Shown here piece after piece: positions 6,914-7,296 of a stretch of DNA of 7,296 bases; the stretch's first letter is position 1; every line of letters begins with the position of its first letter. The DNA comes from Bacillota bacterium (GTDB lineage: Bacteria; Bacillota; Clostridia; Lachnospirales; Lachnospiraceae): the NCBI GenBank assembly GCA_017861355.1, contig JAGFXQ010000186.1, positions 1 through 7,296 of the forward strand, read 5' to 3'. Below the pieces are notes generated by a model. The model was not told where the DNA came from and searched no databases. It worked only from the letters and a program-made list of their open reading frames with translations. The position numbers were made by a program, and so were the translations under genes.

Positions 6914-7296
6914 TTAACGGTAAATTCTATAGTTTCCGCTTAATGCAAGAAGTGCAAACAGATATAGGCAATTGTCATAATAGCGTCGCTCTCCCGTACG
7001 AAGCGGCGTATTCCAAAAGAGGTCAACACACTCCTTCTGATACGCACCACTACTTGCCAATGATGCTTCTGCATTGGTTGCAATAATCGCTACCGGATGC
7101 AATGCCTTCTCTTCAATAATAGTTCCGTCGATTTCATAGACCATATCATTTCTGCCGTTCACGGTATTGCAGAAGAAATTCTGGATCTTATTTGCACATT
7201 GACTTTCCCATTCATCCGCAGCAAACCATTCATAATCCAATCCCAGATTCGCCGGAACACGGTAAGCATCGCTGTAATAGCGTTCTCTATGGTCCT
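6914..7296 (-). CDS. GH8 glycoside hydrolase, reducing-end exo-oligoxylanase-like (partial, C-terminal part)
   Basis: The frame is open from the window edge to TAA at 6916-6914, giving the last 126 residues. The 5' part lies outside the window. The fragment opens with YYSDAYRVPANLGLDYEWF, a GH8 pattern. Asp9 of the fragment (codon 7270-7268) falls where GH8 oligoxylanases and xylanases have the catalytic base. It ends with LHPVAIIATNAEASLA, LFWNTPLRTG, RRYYDNCLY and LALSGNYRIY, typical of the end of the reducing-end xylose-releasing exo-oligoxylanase (Rex) group, whose members are about 380-400 residues long. Rex enzymes remove xylose from the reducing end of xylo-oligosaccharides of three or more units, by inversion, inside the cell. 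A GH8 endo-xylanase or a related beta-glucanase remains possible without the N-terminal half. No signal peptide can be judged. The gene is followed by GH94 on the same strand, suggesting shared use of imported oligosaccharides. Confidence 0.85.
   Translation of the reverse strand, partial: DHRERYYSDAYRVPANLGLDYEWFAADEWESQCANKIQNFFCNTVNGRNDMVYEIDGTIIEEKALHPVAIIATNAEASLASSGAYQKECVDLFWNTPLRTGERRYYDNCLYLFALLALSGNYRIYR

Noticed and set aside
6868..7086. A 72-codon + strand open frame over the GH8 gene end.
   Set aside because: It is antisense to clear GH8 coding sequence and lacks a ribosome binding site.

Overview
The window looks like chromosomal DNA from a Gram-positive, moderately AT-rich, plant-polysaccharide-degrading Clostridia, most likely a Lachnospiraceae-type organism. 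The signs are strong GGAGG-type Shine-Dalgarno sites, a metI/patB-style sulfur amino acid pair, a soluble TPR-GGDEF protein, and a GH8 plus GH94 pair for intracellular oligosaccharide breakdown. The taxonomy is inferred from protein style; no marker gene is present.

Layout. Positions 24-2382 (+ strand) hold two closely spaced PLP-enzyme genes. The first is a gamma-type Cys/Met-metabolism enzyme (cystathionine gamma-synthase or lyase class). The second is a PatB/MalY-type C-S beta-lyase. Together they can carry out forward trans-sulfuration from cysteine to homocysteine. Their promoter lies to the left of the window. The second gene ends tail-to-tail with, and overlaps by 6 bp, a - strand gene at 2377-4023 for a cytoplasmic protein with TPR repeats, a coiled coil and a GGDEF diguanylate cyclase domain. 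The two gene ends share a 12-bp-arm hairpin, which is probably the terminator.

Positions 4024-4374 form a non-coding gap. It holds a plausible sigma-A promoter for the cyclase gene and a 99-bp imperfect palindrome of unknown nature. On the - strand, positions 6771-4375 encode a complete GH94 inverting disaccharide phosphorylase. Upstream of it, running off the right edge, is the C-terminal third of a GH8 enzyme that most resembles reducing-end xylose-releasing exo-oligoxylanases. The 142-bp spacer between them contains two stem-loops.

How the genes work together. The GH8-GH94 pair probably finishes the breakdown of imported beta-linked oligosaccharides. The GH8 enzyme would trim oligomers and the GH94 enzyme would phosphorolyse a disaccharide, saving ATP. 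The substrate of the GH94 enzyme is not settled. It carries Gln where characterised GH94 disaccharide phosphorylases have a phosphate-binding His, and its partner points to xylan rather than cellulose. No mobile element with a transposase, no CRISPR array and no tRNA or rRNA was seen.
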